Source of the DNA: Cornus controversa
Lineage: Eukaryota > Streptophyta > Magnoliopsida > Cornales > Cornaceae
Assembly: GCA_026545225.1 (NCBI GenBank)
Contig: CM048849.1
Span: 32,498,336-32,562,335, forward strand
DNA length: 64,000 nucleotides
Reading direction: 5' to 3'
This document shows, piece after piece, positions 48,068-59,638 of the stretch; position 1 is the stretch's first letter; the number at the start of each line of letters is the position of its first letter. The position numbers and the translations under genes are program-made. A model generated the notes under the pieces. That model had not been told where the DNA came from, searched no databases, and saw nothing but the letters and a program-made list of their open reading frames with translations.

Positions 48068-50959
48068 TGAAATATCCCCTAGAAAATTTCGCGCATGAGG
48101 TGGCCAGTCTCATACACAAAATTTGAGGGATACTAACAACTGATAGCAAACAAGCATAGAATACAATGACAAAAGAAAAAGAATCATAAATGCTGAAAGG
48201 AAAGTCTAACTGAAATAAATAATTATGTTAAATAACATTATATTATTCTGATTGATACAACTTGAAAGTCCGGTAACCCACGGACCCCTTAACCAAAAAA
48301 ACATAAAAGTAAAACTTTATGAACAGATTTAAGTCCCTACACTAAAGTATGGTAAGGAATGGATGATTGTCAAGCTCTACGAACTCCACACGCAAATCTC
48401 TAGGTAAAAACTGTCTGGAACCTGAAATATCAACAAAGTGGGTTAAACCCACGAGCAAATTCTCTCTACTACAACCCAATCAAAGAACCGGTAAACATAC
48501 TCTTTATATGAGGACAGTAAAGACATATAGATATAATTATACCGTTTAGTTATTAAATCTCCTATCTTAGAAGTAACTAGAACTATATATGTTCTGAACT
48601 AACCCATCCATTATTACAATACAGATAAAACAAATTTCTAAGTTCAAACCATAGACAATCCTAACATGCCTTCTTCCATATATTCTACAAAGGCCTTACA
48701 AGGTATTAGGCAAACCTATCCTGCTTCTACCCATAATCCTTTTCCAAGACAACAAATTTATGTTTATATACAATTAAAGACAAATCCACTAGATCATAAA
48801 TATATATCCCCAATTAACCCTCTGACCCAAGAATAGAGCCACCCCACACCCTACACTAACACATCAGATATCTTAATGCAAGTGCAAACTAGTTTTAAGT
48901 TTACACAAGAAATAATCGTAACATGCTCGAATATATACCGAGAAACGTTCTTACTATTTATTAGGCAATCCTGACATGCTCCAAATAAAATATAAAGATA
49001 TCATATTAGGTGTTTGGCGATCCCGACACGCCTTGTCAATCCCAACATGCCAAATATAATGCATAGATACCTTATTAGGTATTAGGCGATCTCGACACGC
49101 CTTGGCAATCCCAACATGCCAAATATAATGCATAGATACCTTATTAGGTATTAGGTGATCCCGACACGCCTAGGCAATCCCAACATGCCAAATAAAATAC
49201 ATAGATACCTTATTAGGTATGAGCGATCCTGACACGCCGGGCAATTCTTACATGCCAAAATAAAATGCATAGATACATTCCCAATATGAAACATAAAATA
49301 AACAAAGTGCATTATGATTTTAATTTGCACAAACAAAGTAATTCAAATTATCCGACATGAAATTATCACCATAAGACAAAATTCACAAGTAAACTATAAT
49401 CAAGTATTTAATGGGCATTTATATCCTTAAAGAAAAATACATTCAAGTAAATCAAATAACACAATTTAATCACTTTAGAAGCAAACACTCAATCCAACCC
49501 CCAATGCACTCAAATCTACGAGGGAGTCTAAACCTAACTCTTATCTAGGTTTATGGGCATATTCTACTTCTAAGAACCCTATTAAATCATTCTGGAATTT
49601 TCTAGAATTTTAAAAATATTTTCGACAAATAAAAGAAGGTGAAAACCCAACTTTTAGACACTTTAAAAATTAATTGAACACCAAGGGAAGCTTGTCTTGA
49701 CATGAAAATTTAAAACCAAGTTTATTTAACCTCCAGAAAGTTACAGTAAAATTTGGGAATTTTTGAAACTTTCAAAGTATTTTCTAAAATTAAAGAAGCT
49801 GAAAAATCCAGTTTTTAGACACTTTAAAAATTAATTTAAAGACAATGTTAAATCATTTCGACATGAAATTTAAACCCCAAGCTCCTTAAGCTCCGAGGAA
49901 GTTGACATAAAATTTTGGGAATTTTTAGAATTATAAAAATATTTTTAAAAAATAATTTTCTGAATTTTTAAGTTTTTCCAAAAAATTTAAAAATTCAAAA
50001 CAAATACCAAAATAATTCGGAATGGGCCCATATCGGACCCAGAGGTGGGCCCCCGCGAATGGGGCCCAAAATTAGTTTTTCGGCCACCGGCGCCAATGGC
50101 ACGCGCCCCCACGTGCCGACGAGACGCGTGGCCACCTTTTTTTTTCTTCTTTTTTTTCCTTCTTTTTCCTAAAGCCTCCACGCAACAACAATGGTGGAGA
50201 AACTTTCCGATCACTTTTCGATCACTTCCGGGCACCGAATCGCGCATATGAATATACCATTGAACTCGTATCAATCTAAGCTACGCATTGGTACCAAAAC
50301 CATTCCCTCTCGCGGTCTAAATCAAAAACGCCCAATTTCAAGTTTCGAAAATCTAAAATTTCAAACTCAATTTCCCGTCAATTTACCCAACGGTTCACAA
50401 CCAAACTTTCAAGGATTATTCTAGGAAGTAAGATCTACCTTTTAATCGGAACAAAAACGTTCAAAAATGATGAATACAGTAAACTCAATTTCATGTTAAT
50501 ATATATATATATATATATACCCGCCTATACAGTCATATATACATGTATAAACATATGCAAAAATATCCTAAAATAGTACCAAAACTCCAAAATCTTCATG
50601 TTTAAATCACAGAAATATTCTTAGCATGCAAAATCATTTAGTTTCATAATTAATTACATACAAATTTCTAGCAACATGTCTATATAATTAATATATATAT
50701 TATACATATATTCCAGCAACATGTATATACAAAAAAATATATATATGTATACAGATTCAAAGGGGAAGAGAAGAGTTCGAACTCGCCTTGTGATGTTGAG
50801 CAAAAAAATCACTTTTTTTTCTCTTTTCCTGGCGTCTACTGTGTTCTCTCTGTCTGTGCGTAGGAATCCTCTGTGCATAGAAATTACTGAACACTAATTC
50901 CTTTTCTCTTATTTAAAATTCCTAAATAATTAAACTAATAAATATAAAATATTTAGCCC

Positions 50960-51007
<48 letters not shown>

Positions 51008-51297
51008 CCCAACCCAGCAGCCTAGCCCAACCTAATAATAATAAAAATAATTAAAACAAGAATAAAGAAATGCAGCCCAAACCAACATATTTTTATTTAA
51101 CAGAAAAAAAAACTATATTTAAAACAAATATTTAACACATAATTAAACACAATCAACACTTAACAACAATTCAAATATCCACATTAAACATATAAAAACA
51201 GGCATTGACCAAATTAATTAAAGCATTTAAATAATTAAAAACTCCATCAAATAAATAAAAACCCAATTTAGATATTCTCAAATTACGGGGTATTACA
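48068..51297 (-). mobile_element. Complete family B 3' LTR, reverse orientation, nested
   Basis: On the minus strand it starts TGTAATACCCCG (51297) and ends GGGGATATTTCA (48068), about 3230 bp. It aligns to the solo LTR at 41201-44168 over its length, for example at the ends and in the segment around 50290-50420 against 42090-42180. It contains a 69-bp tandem array (49005-49250) and a long (TA)n at 50963-51005. The sequence just beyond 51297 is a polypurine tract, so this is a 3' LTR. Confidence 0.9.
49005..49250. repeat. 69-bp tandem array, about 3.5 copies
   Basis: The unit runs ggcgatcccgacacgcc, ttggcaatcccaacatgcc, aaatataatgcatagatacc, ttattaggtatta. Copies differ by small changes. Confidence 0.9.
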
Positions 51298-51763
51298 TTC
51301 TCCCCCCCTAGAAAAGGAATTTCGTCCTCGAAATTCGCCTCTTACCTAAAATAAAAGATCTAGATATTTTGACTTTATTTCATCCTCCCTCATCCAAGTG
51401 GACTCCTCCTCATTGCGGTAGAGCCTGCACATGATCTGGCATGACGTTGTAGACCCTCCCATAGTGTATCTATTGAATAGATTGCCCTGCTATTTCCACT
51501 TTTCTTTTTCACTATCTAGCTAACGAAGTATCTATCATTTTATTTCTCCCCCTATCCTTTCCTATAATCCCTCCTTATTTGACAGTGCTGCAATGCAGCA
51601 TGAACCACCTGAGTGTAAATGGAATAAGTTAGATTATCCACAATGACCTGTCAAGTAGTCTAAATCAATCCCTTCACAAAACAGCTCACCTTCTTATCTT
51701 TAGTGTTCACCTCCTCAGGTGCAACAAAGATAAATTGGTGAACTCCTACTTCGACCCTATGAT
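51298..51763 (-). pseudogene. Chromovirus internal remnant: pol C-terminus fused to a gag piece
   Basis: On the minus strand the LTR is preceded by aggggggagaa and gcgaatttcgaggacgaaatt, the standard 3' end of Ty3/gypsy chromovirus internal regions. Just upstream, YRNEEESTWMREDEIKSKYL ends the polyprotein (stop at 51346-51348), matching the usual chromodomain-region tail. Beyond about 51500 the reading switches to gag-like text (QFIFVAPEEVNTKDKKVSCF, VKGLI, VVHAALQHCQ). Protease, RT, RNase H and integrase are deleted, as is the 5' LTR. Confidence 0.65.
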
Positions 51764-52451
51764 AATTTGTTGTCTTGGGAAAGGATTATTGGTGGAGGCA
51801 GGATAGGTTTGCCTAATACCTTGTAAGGCCTTTGTAGAATATATGGAAGAAAGCATATTAGGATTGTCTATGGTTTGAACTTAGAAATTTGTTTTATCTA
51901 TAATGTGAGAATGGATGGGTTAGTTCAGAACATAGTTCTAGTTACTTTTAAGATAGGAGATTTAATGACTAAACGGTATAATTATATCTATATGTCTTTA
52001 CTGTCCTCATATAGAAGGTATGTTTACCGGTTCTTTGATTGGGTTATAGTAGAGAGAATTTGCTCGTGGGTTTAACCCACTTTGTTGATATTTCAGGTTC
52101 CAGACAGTTTTTACCTGGAGATTTGCGTGTGGAGTTCGTAGAGCTTGACAATCATCCATTCCTTACCATACTTTAGTGTAGGGACTTAAATCTGTTCATA
52201 AAGTTTTACTTTTTTTTTTGGTTAAGTGGTCCGTGGGTTACCGGACTTCCAAGTTGTATCAATCAGAATAATATAATGTTATTTAACATGATTATTTATT
52301 TCAGTTAGACTTTCCTTTCAGCATTTATGATTCTTTCTCTTTTATCATTGTATTCTGTGCTTGTTTGCTATCTATTGCTAGTATCCCTCAAATTTTGTGT
52401 ATGAGACTGGCCACCTTATGCGCAAGATTTTCTGGGGGGTATTTCAAAGGA

Positions 52452-52549
52452 TAGCACTTTACTTAAGGTTTTCAATGTCTGTAAAATGAGGATGTTATAA
52501 TAGATTCAAAAGAAACACAAGGTCATTTCACTAAAGACTAGTTAACTTC
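52452..52549. other. Short non-coding spacer
   Basis: Separates the family B LTR from the next repeat; nothing recognised. Confidence 0.4.
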
Positions 52550-53340
52550 ATTACTGATGAAGTAGAAATTCGCACAATTCGATCTGGCACGGGTTGCCTA
52601 CAAAACAAATGAGTTAGGACCAGTGCCAACAGGATGCCAACTGAGGATACTCCAACAATCAAGTCAGCGCTTGATAAAATATATAACAGAATGTAATTAT
52701 GTCTTTAATTTAAACGTATCTTTGGATTTGCCCTAACTTTCTTTTTTATAGAAAAGTGTTAGGTAGCTATCTTGTATGATACCCGTCCAGTTACCTTCTC
52801 CAATTCAACTAGGAAATGTTAGAAAATAAACTAGTTATATGTATCTTCACAAGTTTCTTTTCCTTCTCCACCACATAATTATGTCTTTAATTTAGGCGTA
52901 TATTTGGATGTGCTCCGACTTTATTTTTTATAGAAGAGTGTTTGGTAGTTGCTATCTTGTATAAGATCCGTCCAGTTACCTTCTTCAATTCAACTAGGAG
53001 ATGTTAGGAAACAAAGTAGTTATCCTTATCTTCACAAGTTTCGTTTCCTTCTCCACCACGTACCAGAGAATTATCGGAAAGTGTGGTTATCCCTATCAAT
53101 TGGTAATCTATCCACATCTCTTGGACTTCTGTGTCATTCAAACGTGTATGAATTCAAAATTCTCATATCAGTTGCCCCCCGTTCCCAAGCTTGTTTGCCA
53201 CGCGTCGGGAACGTTAAGTCGTTTGTTGCTCTTAACTTAGGGAATGTCGAGTCATTTTCACTCTTTCTGGCTTCACTTTCCTTAGTTATACATGCAGTAT
53301 TTATACAACTGCATTACTTTTACAGTAGTACGTAAACTAG
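52550..53340 (+). repeat. Large direct repeat D, left copy (LTR-like)
   Basis: Blocks shared with 58875-59300 include cgggttgcctacaaaacaaatgag, gcttgataaaatatataac, atttggatgtgc and tccagttaccttc through tccctatcaattggtaatc. The left copy carries an internal tandem duplication (about 52695-52870 and 52873-53060). The text gcaaaat...gcctacaaaacaaatgag is typical of R/U5 parts of plant gypsy LTRs. The 128-codon ORF here is not recognisable. Confidence 0.75.
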
Positions 53341-53359
53341 GAGAGAGAAATAAGAAAAT

Positions 53360-53505
53360 GCAATGGTTCTCTTTGGCAATGGTCATTTTGGCCATGAACT
53401 TTTTTAACAGATGGCCACTTTGGTCGTGCACTTTTTTTAGTAGATGGCCACTTTGGCTATGAATTTTTTTTAGTAGATGACACTCTAGCCATGCACTTTT
53501 TTATT
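53360..53505. repeat. Short degenerate tandem repeat, about 35-bp unit
   Basis: Four variants of atggccactttggtcgtgca followed by cttttttagtag precede the 36-bp array. Confidence 0.7.
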
Positions 53506-53512
53506 ATTATTT

Positions 53513-53694
53513 GGGTGGTCGGACCTTGGTTCAACCACTTTTTCTCTTGAGTGGTCAGACCGAAGTCCAACCACTTTATTGTTTGAGTGGTCGGACCTTG
53601 GTCCAACCACCTTTTCTCTTGAGTGGTCAAACCAAAGTCCAACCACTTTATTGTTTGGGTGGTTGGACCTTGGTCCAACCACCTTTTCTCAGCC
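53513..53694. repeat. 36-bp minisatellite (72-bp dimers), about 5 units
   Basis: Alternating units begin ggtcggaccttggtccaacc (then accttttctcttgagt) and ggtcagaccgaagtccaacc (then actttattgtttgagt). Because 36 is divisible by 3, frames stay open on both strands and produce four repeat ORFs that are unlikely to be genes. Confidence 0.9.
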
Positions 53695-54195
53695 CTTTAT
53701 GGGAGTTTATTACAAGGGCCCCTATGGGGTGTGATAGTGCTCTCGGGGCTCATTCAACCCACCCTTTTTAATAAAAGCTTTCTCATAAGGTGTGCCCTAA
53801 TGGGGTTAAATAATATTCTCAAAATTCATTCATCCCACTTTTTTAGTAAAGGCCCTCTGTTAAGGTATGCCCCAATAGGGGTTAAACAATGTTCTCAGGA
53901 TTCATTCATCCCGTCTTTTTCAATAAAGGCCCTCTGTTGAAATGTGCTCCAATGGGTTAAACAATATTCTTAGGATTCATTTATCTCGCCTTTTTCAATA
54001 AAGGCCCTCACATGAGGTGTGCCCTAATGCGGTTAAACAATATTCTCAGGATTCATTATCCCGTCTTTTTCAGTAAATGCCTTTTCATGAGGTGTTCCCC
54101 AATGGGGTTAAACAATGTTCTCGGGATTCATGCATCCCACATTTTTCAATAAAAGCCCTCTGTTGAGGTGTGCTCCAATGGGGTTTAGTAATCCC
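53695..54195. repeat. Minisatellite of about 76-80 bp, about 6 units
   Basis: The unit runs ataaaggccctctgttgagg, tgtgccccaatggggttaaa, caatattctcaggattcatt, catcccgtctttttca. The copies at about 53770, 53850, 53925, 54000, 54075 and 54150 are each divergent. Confidence 0.9.
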
Positions 54196-54650
54196 GAGCT
54201 TCATGAGCTTATCCCTTTAATAAGGGGGGTTCGTAGATTGATGTTACTAATGCCCCTATAATAAGGGGAGGCTAGCTCTTGACCATTTAGTAAGGTGCCG
54301 GAGGTTTAAGAATGACTCCGTGGATGACAATATGCCCCCATTTTTTAATTTGCAAGTAACATTATAATGCCCCTATTCATCTTGAGATACAAGCCCATCT
54401 TGAGGGTTCTGTAGTAGCGAAAGACCTGTAATAATAGTCATGCCAATGACAGTAAATTTATACCGATCTATTCTTGACGGCACTAACTGGATCGCACCAT
54501 TTCGAATCCTTATCTTTTGTAAGAGAGAGAAAAATTCCTCGCTCCTGTTAGGGGAATGACAAATTCTTTGTCAGTTCCTATCCTTGGAAAGAGAGAGAAA
54601 GTATCTCTAACATCTCTGGTATAAGAGAAAAAATATTTGTGGTGGGTACC
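54196..54650. other. Degenerate repeat DNA left of a nested LTR
   Basis: Variants of ccctataataaggggaggctag and of aagagagagaaagtatctct recur. The same text continues at 57109 after the inserted LTR, showing that both sides were once contiguous. Confidence 0.6.
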
Positions 54651-57108
54651 TGTCACACCCCGATTTTCGACACCCAGTTAAGAGCGTGGGAAATGGGGGG
54701 TGAATGGTGAAATTCAAACATCAAACTACTCATCAATAACCCTACTCTGATATCATGCTTTGATACCAAGTTGTCACACCCTGATTTCTGACTCCCGGGA
54801 ATCGAGGGGTGAGTCCGTCCATTAATGCGAAATCTTAAATATGTGCATACATGTACCTACGTATGATCAACATTCATCACTCTGTGGATTACAATTTTTG
54901 CATAATCGAAAGTTATATTTCGTATGATCGAAAACCCTATTTCGCATAATTGAAAGTCTACTTCGCACAATCAACATACTCGATTGATCGAAGTACTATA
55001 GAGATCCCCTTGGAATTTAACTTAACTTCCATTGAATTTCTCACTACAAGTTCGCACAATCGAAATTCTCGATTGTGCAAAATCTATGTTTCGCACAATC
55101 AAAGTGCTTCAATCATTCGAAGCACTTGTGAAGTTCTTGGGAGATCCTACTGGAATTTAACTTAACTTCTATCTAAACAAGTTTGCACAATCGAAGGTAT
55201 TTCGATCATGTGAAAATGGGATTTTGCATAATCGAAATACCTTGCACAAAATTCCTAAAATTTCATAAAAAGTCAATTCTCATGTTAAATATCCATTCAT
55301 CAATATACATACATTCTCTATAAGATGTGCAACATCCTAAATAGTCCAAAACATGCATCATATATAGTCCAAACACATAAATTGAATCTCTAAGTGATCA
55401 TATCCATAAAACATATACATTGAAATTCAAACTAAACATCATACATTCATTTCCTCCAAGATCATATATATTGTCATATATGGCGATTACATTTGAAGTC
55501 AAAAACATATACTTGTCCAAATGTAAAATAGCATTTCTAAGGGAAACTAGTCTACATGCCACAAGCCGGCATGGACATCTATACACAAAATCTAAAAAGG
55601 AACTCCAAAAGTCAAATTGTCAATCTAAGCCTCATCCTCCATTGGAGCTTTATCTGTAAAAGAGTTTGGGGGAAAGGGGGTGAGCATACAACTACGTCGA
55701 GTAGAAATGATCCACCCGACTCTACCTTAATTCAGGCAGTCATGCATGAATGCTCAATGAAATCTCTATATGTCTATATAACATGATTCAATATTTTTCA
55801 TGCTTAAAACACAATCATTTTTGAAATTATGAATGATGTTTCACACATCACCACAAAATCAGTTTATAAGGAATCAAAAATCACAAATAAACTCAACATC
55901 ATGTATACCCGGAAATAAATTCAACTGAGGACTTCTGCTTGTCACAATCTATAGTAAGAGTCTTTTCAAGACCACATACTCTGCTTATGCTCTACGGGTT
56001 GCTAACCCTACAAAAGCGACATCTGTTTGGCCAAGTTTGCTTGCACCCTAGGGCTCTGGGCCTTTATTAATTCTCACACGTTCCCCAAAAATCACAACTC
56101 TCACAAAAGTGCACATTATCACACATATGCACCAAACCATGATGGTCACTAATTTCATCCAATGCAAAACATTTATCAAATGAATGCATTTCAATTTCAA
56201 CTCATGCTTATAACAATGCAAATCCACTCATCTCATGGAAATCAACAATCAAGCATTTTCAAAAAAATCTTCCTTTATTCATGTCTCCTCACATAGAGTC
56301 AAATTTCATAATCTCTCACCAAATAAACACAACATCATATATTGCATTCATAAACATCAACACATACACAATATATATAAACTCTACCTAGTGCATGCTA
56401 GACAATTTACATATATAAGAATGTCACATTTTCACATAAAATTTTAAAGAAAGTTTTTTTTCACAAGTATATGACCTATAGAATCAAAATAAAAAGGGGA
56501 TTCACATCCCTACCTCAATTCTCAATTCTTGAAGCTAATGTTCCAAAATCTCAGCCCATTAAACTTCACCAAAAATGAATTTAGTTCGGTCCAATATGTA
56601 GCCCTTACCGAGTAGAGCAATACCCTTACCTTCGGCATTCTCCAAATTCGAGCCCAACCTTTCCGATATGAGAAGAGAATGAAGAGAGATGAAGATGGAG
56701 AGGGAGAGAGATATATTTGGTGTATCTAAATGGATGAGATCCCAACTCTAGATATTGATATCCTCTTGGGGTGCAAAATGACCAAAATATCCCCGAGTCA
56801 CTTAACGTACCCTCCCGACCTCCGTTTTCGATTTTGAAAGCGGTTATGGCTCCGAAATCACTTTCTTAACTCATTTAAAACTTATTTTGGTCTAATACCA
56901 AAAATAATATTTTCTCAAAAAATTTCTGAATTCCCAGACCTCGTCCCGGGGTCCGTTGACCCAAAAATCTCAAATTCTCCTAAATATTTTAAAAAATTTC
57001 CAAACATGTTTCCCACATTTAAAATAAGCAAACCATCATTTAAAATGCAATTAGAACAAAAATGATGATTAAAATGGAAACCGGTCAAAATTGGACCAAG
57101 TCTCTACA
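54651..57108 (-). mobile_element. Family A LTR element remnant, near-matching target duplication
   Basis: On the minus strand it starts TGTAGAGACTTGG at 57108. The LTR proper ends GGGTGTGACA at 54774. Next come TTGGTATCAAAGC, resembling a Met-tRNA primer site, about 70 bases of leader, and a second LTR-like end (gtcgaaaatcggggtgtgaca) finishing at 54651. Flanks are GTACC (54646-54650) and ATACC (57109-57113), differing at one base. It is thus a 5' LTR plus primer site joined to the last bases of a 3' LTR, with all coding sequence deleted. Confidence 0.8.
54890..55250. repeat. Degenerate array of ttcgcacaatcgaaa words inside the family A LTR
   Basis: At least eight variants of gcacaatcgaaa or gcataatcgaaa spaced irregularly, with larger duplicated phrases (atcccct/tactggaatttaacttaac at about 55010 and 55145). 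Confidence 0.75.
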
Positions 57109-58140
57109 ATACCTCTGGTAGGAGAGGGAAAATATCTCATCCTTGTCAGGAGAGAGAGTATGTCCCTTCTTTGATATGAGAGAGAAAGAGTCCTATAGGA
57201 GAAAGCGTCACTTCCTTGGTACCCAGGTGCCTGGTACTCCATTGGTAAAGAGGTGTTTCCCTTATAACATCTCAGGCCCCCTGGTATGAATGACTCGACA
57301 ATGCCCTCAGTTTGGGGCAACTTTCCCATTGCCTAGTGCAGTCAACTTAAATCACAAAGTCATCTTTGCTTGTCAATCGACATCTAGGTCGATTAAGTAA
57401 GTGCAAAGCAATACGTGTCGTGTTAGTACAAGGTCGGGTACCCCATACTAGTACATGGCAAAGTATGCCTCCAAGTATAGGGTAAGGTGTGTCTCCTGAT
57501 GTAAGGCAAGGAGGCTCATAGATCAAGATGAACCTTTAATAATGGAAATTGGTGGCTCAACCCTTTAATAAGGGGAGGTGTTATTAAGACCGGGTTAAGA
57601 CCCCCCCCCCCCGATCTTTGTTTACGGATGGCTCTGTATGCTTTCTTATCATCGGTGTAGTCTACCGCAATAAATCCATCATTCTTTTGTTGAGGTGAGG
57701 AGATTGTATCACAAACATGATTCTTGGTTTGTTTATGTTGAATTCTCTATCGACTTTCGAATTTTCTCATATCCTCAGGTCAATTTGGGAGGACCTCATG
57801 TTGAGATTATGTGACGCTGGACCTGGTCAACTCAGTTTTGGCAATTTAACAGCCTAGGGCTCCGCAACTTCGCCATTGTAGGTAGTCGCCACTTCGAGAG
57901 GTGGGCTGGGTTGGATAGCTATTAGGTCATTAGCCAGTTGGTTGCTTGACAGGTTGGCCAGTGAAGCTATTGAACAAGTTATCCAGGGAGAGCATTGGAT
58001 AAAAAGGCCAGACGAAGGTAGGCCAGTTTGGAAGATTGGTGGGCTACCCCAATAGGTTGGCCACCTTGGAGGTTGGTCATTTTTGTAAGTGAGCCACTTT
58101 TGCAGGTTGCCCAAACTGGTAATCCCATTGTTATGGATCT
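57109..58140. repeat. Continuation of the minisatellite-rich block
   Basis: 57110-57240 repeats variants of ggtaggagagggaaaatatct. 57440-57600 repeats rggtaaggtgtgtctcc and taataaggggaggtg, and a 12-base C-run lies at 57601-57612. 57880-58120 repeats variants of aggttggccacttt/gtaggccagttt about every 25-30 bases. No coding sequence. Confidence 0.65.
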
Positions 58141-58560
58141 GGTCTATCCAATCGGTTGCTGGAGGTTGTCAATCTCTCTAGTGGGGTTTGCACCACCCCT
58201 TCTTATGAAAATGTATATATTTTTAGGTTTTTTTTTCATTCTCTGTCATTGTGGTACCCAACCAACTGATCTATCACTAAGTTAATATCCATAGTTTTGA
58301 TGACATGAACTTGAAACATTTGCATGCATCTAACAAAAAAATAAAGTTTAAATCACCAATGAATTCCACCTAAGAAAAATATTATGAAGCCTTATTTTAA
58401 AAATAAACAAATTTAAAAGTAAATACAAATAATTATATTTGTTATTTTAAATGAATAATCATTTTACTATTTATGTGCTAAAAATGAATATAAATAATTG
58501 GGCATAAAGAAGATTCATCTAATAGAAATTCATTTATTTTTTTAGTATTTGAAATTATAA
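58141..58560. other. Non-coding AT-rich spacer
   Basis: Nothing recognised. Confidence 0.4.
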
Positions 58561-58769
58561 GGGCAGTTTTGGTAGGTAGAATCATTTTCTTTTCACTTTC
58601 ATGCTATCCAAACAAAAAAATGTATTATTTTCCCACAACTTTCTTGAAAAATTTTCATGTTAACCAAATGCATGTAGGAAAGTTAGTTTTATTTTCATTC
58701 ACTTCACTTTTCTTTTCATTTTCCATTTCCTTTCTTTTCTACCTTGATTCTGTCTAACCAAACGAAGCC
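58561..58769. mobile_element. Small MITE with TTTGGT ends
   Basis: gggcagttttggtaggtag at the left and (reverse complement of the right end) tggcttcgtttggttagac are imperfect inverted ends, with CT/GA-rich arms of ttttcatt/cttttc words. TAA lies to the left (58558-58560), but no clear match follows on the right. Confidence 0.5.
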
Positions 58770-58874
58770 ATGGGCAATTGTTAAATAAAACTTAAAATGA
58801 ATTACTCGCAGTGATTGATTTTTAGCTGTGTCCAAACTAAATCATGTTGGAATACATAAAACTAATTGATTCCC

Positions 58875-59300
58875 ACAGACAGTGCCAGCTGATGAAGCAA
58901 AAATCCACCTGGTCTGATCCGGCACGAGTTGCCTACAAAACAAATGAGTTAGAACCAGGGCCGGCGGGGTGCCTGTGGGGATCAAGTCAACACTAGCTAA
59001 AATATATAACATAAAGTAATTTTTTATTTAATTTAGGTGTACCTTTGGATGTGCCCTGACTTTCTTTTTTATATGAGAGTGTTTGTTAGTTGCTATCTGG
59101 TAGGATACCCATCCAATTACCTTCTCCAATTCACTAGGAGAGATGTTAGGAGATAAAGTAGTTATCCTTATCTTCACAAGTTTCCTTGCCTTCTCCACCA
59201 CGTAGTAGAGAGTTATCGAGAAATGTGGTTATCCCTATCAATTGGTAATCTATCCACATCTTTTGGACTTCTATGTCGTCCAAACTTTATAAGTTCATAA
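58875..59300 (+). repeat. Large direct repeat D, right copy (LTR-like)
   Basis: Partner of 52550-53340, lacking the internal tandem duplication. Similarity runs from ggcacgagttgcctacaaaac to ccacatcttttggacttctatgtcgtcc. Together they bracket the 53.3-58.9 kb minisatellite block, as LTRs of a non-coding element would. Confidence 0.75.
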
Positions 59301-59637
59301 TTTTATATCAATTACAAATTGGGTAATTCATACAATATGATTTGGCTTGATTAATGATGCAACAGGTTATGTTAGTATGATATATACATTTATAGGTTGA
59401 GCAGTATTTGGGGAGTCACTGATATTCAACCTTGATGTATTCACACTTCTCATTGCCAATTTTGAGTTTGATCTTTTTCACCATTTTATCTTCCATGTTA
59501 ATCTTTATATAAATTCTAGTAAATCTAAGTTTTTTCATACTTTTTGTGGGTTGATCAGCATGGAGTGACCATGCAATATAGCTCAAACCTCTTGTAGTCC
59601 AGTACTAAAGAGGTATGTTGTAGAATTTAACCTAAGT
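59301..59637. other. Non-coding flank of LINE
   Basis: No domain found; may include decayed 5' part of the LINE. Confidence 0.35.
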
Positions 59638-59638
59638 T

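Larger units (their letters stand above)
47625..52446 (+). mobile_element. Family B LTR interrupted by another family member, target duplication AAGGA
   Basis: The plus-strand LTR start TGTAATACCCCG at 47625 and an LTR end GGGGGGTATTTCA at 52446 are flanked by AAGGA (47620-47624 and 52447-52451). Only the first 440 or so bases (47625-48066) and last 680 or so bases (about 51764-52446) of this LTR remain. The middle is replaced by a reverse-oriented member (48068-51297) plus a fragment of its internal region. Confidence 0.85.

Noticed and set aside
52553-52575. ctgatgaag...gaaa, reminiscent of a hammerhead ribozyme core (also near 58889)
   Set aside because: No stem II or flanking stems can be formed and the second copy lacks the GAAA; coincidence.
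53513-53694. Regular 36-bp repeats as a possible CRISPR-like array
   Set aside because: Units are contiguous without unique spacers, and the context is plant nuclear DNA; it is a minisatellite.
56235-56447. 70-codon ORF in the family A LTR
   Set aside because: It is absent from the related LTR copies and has random composition.
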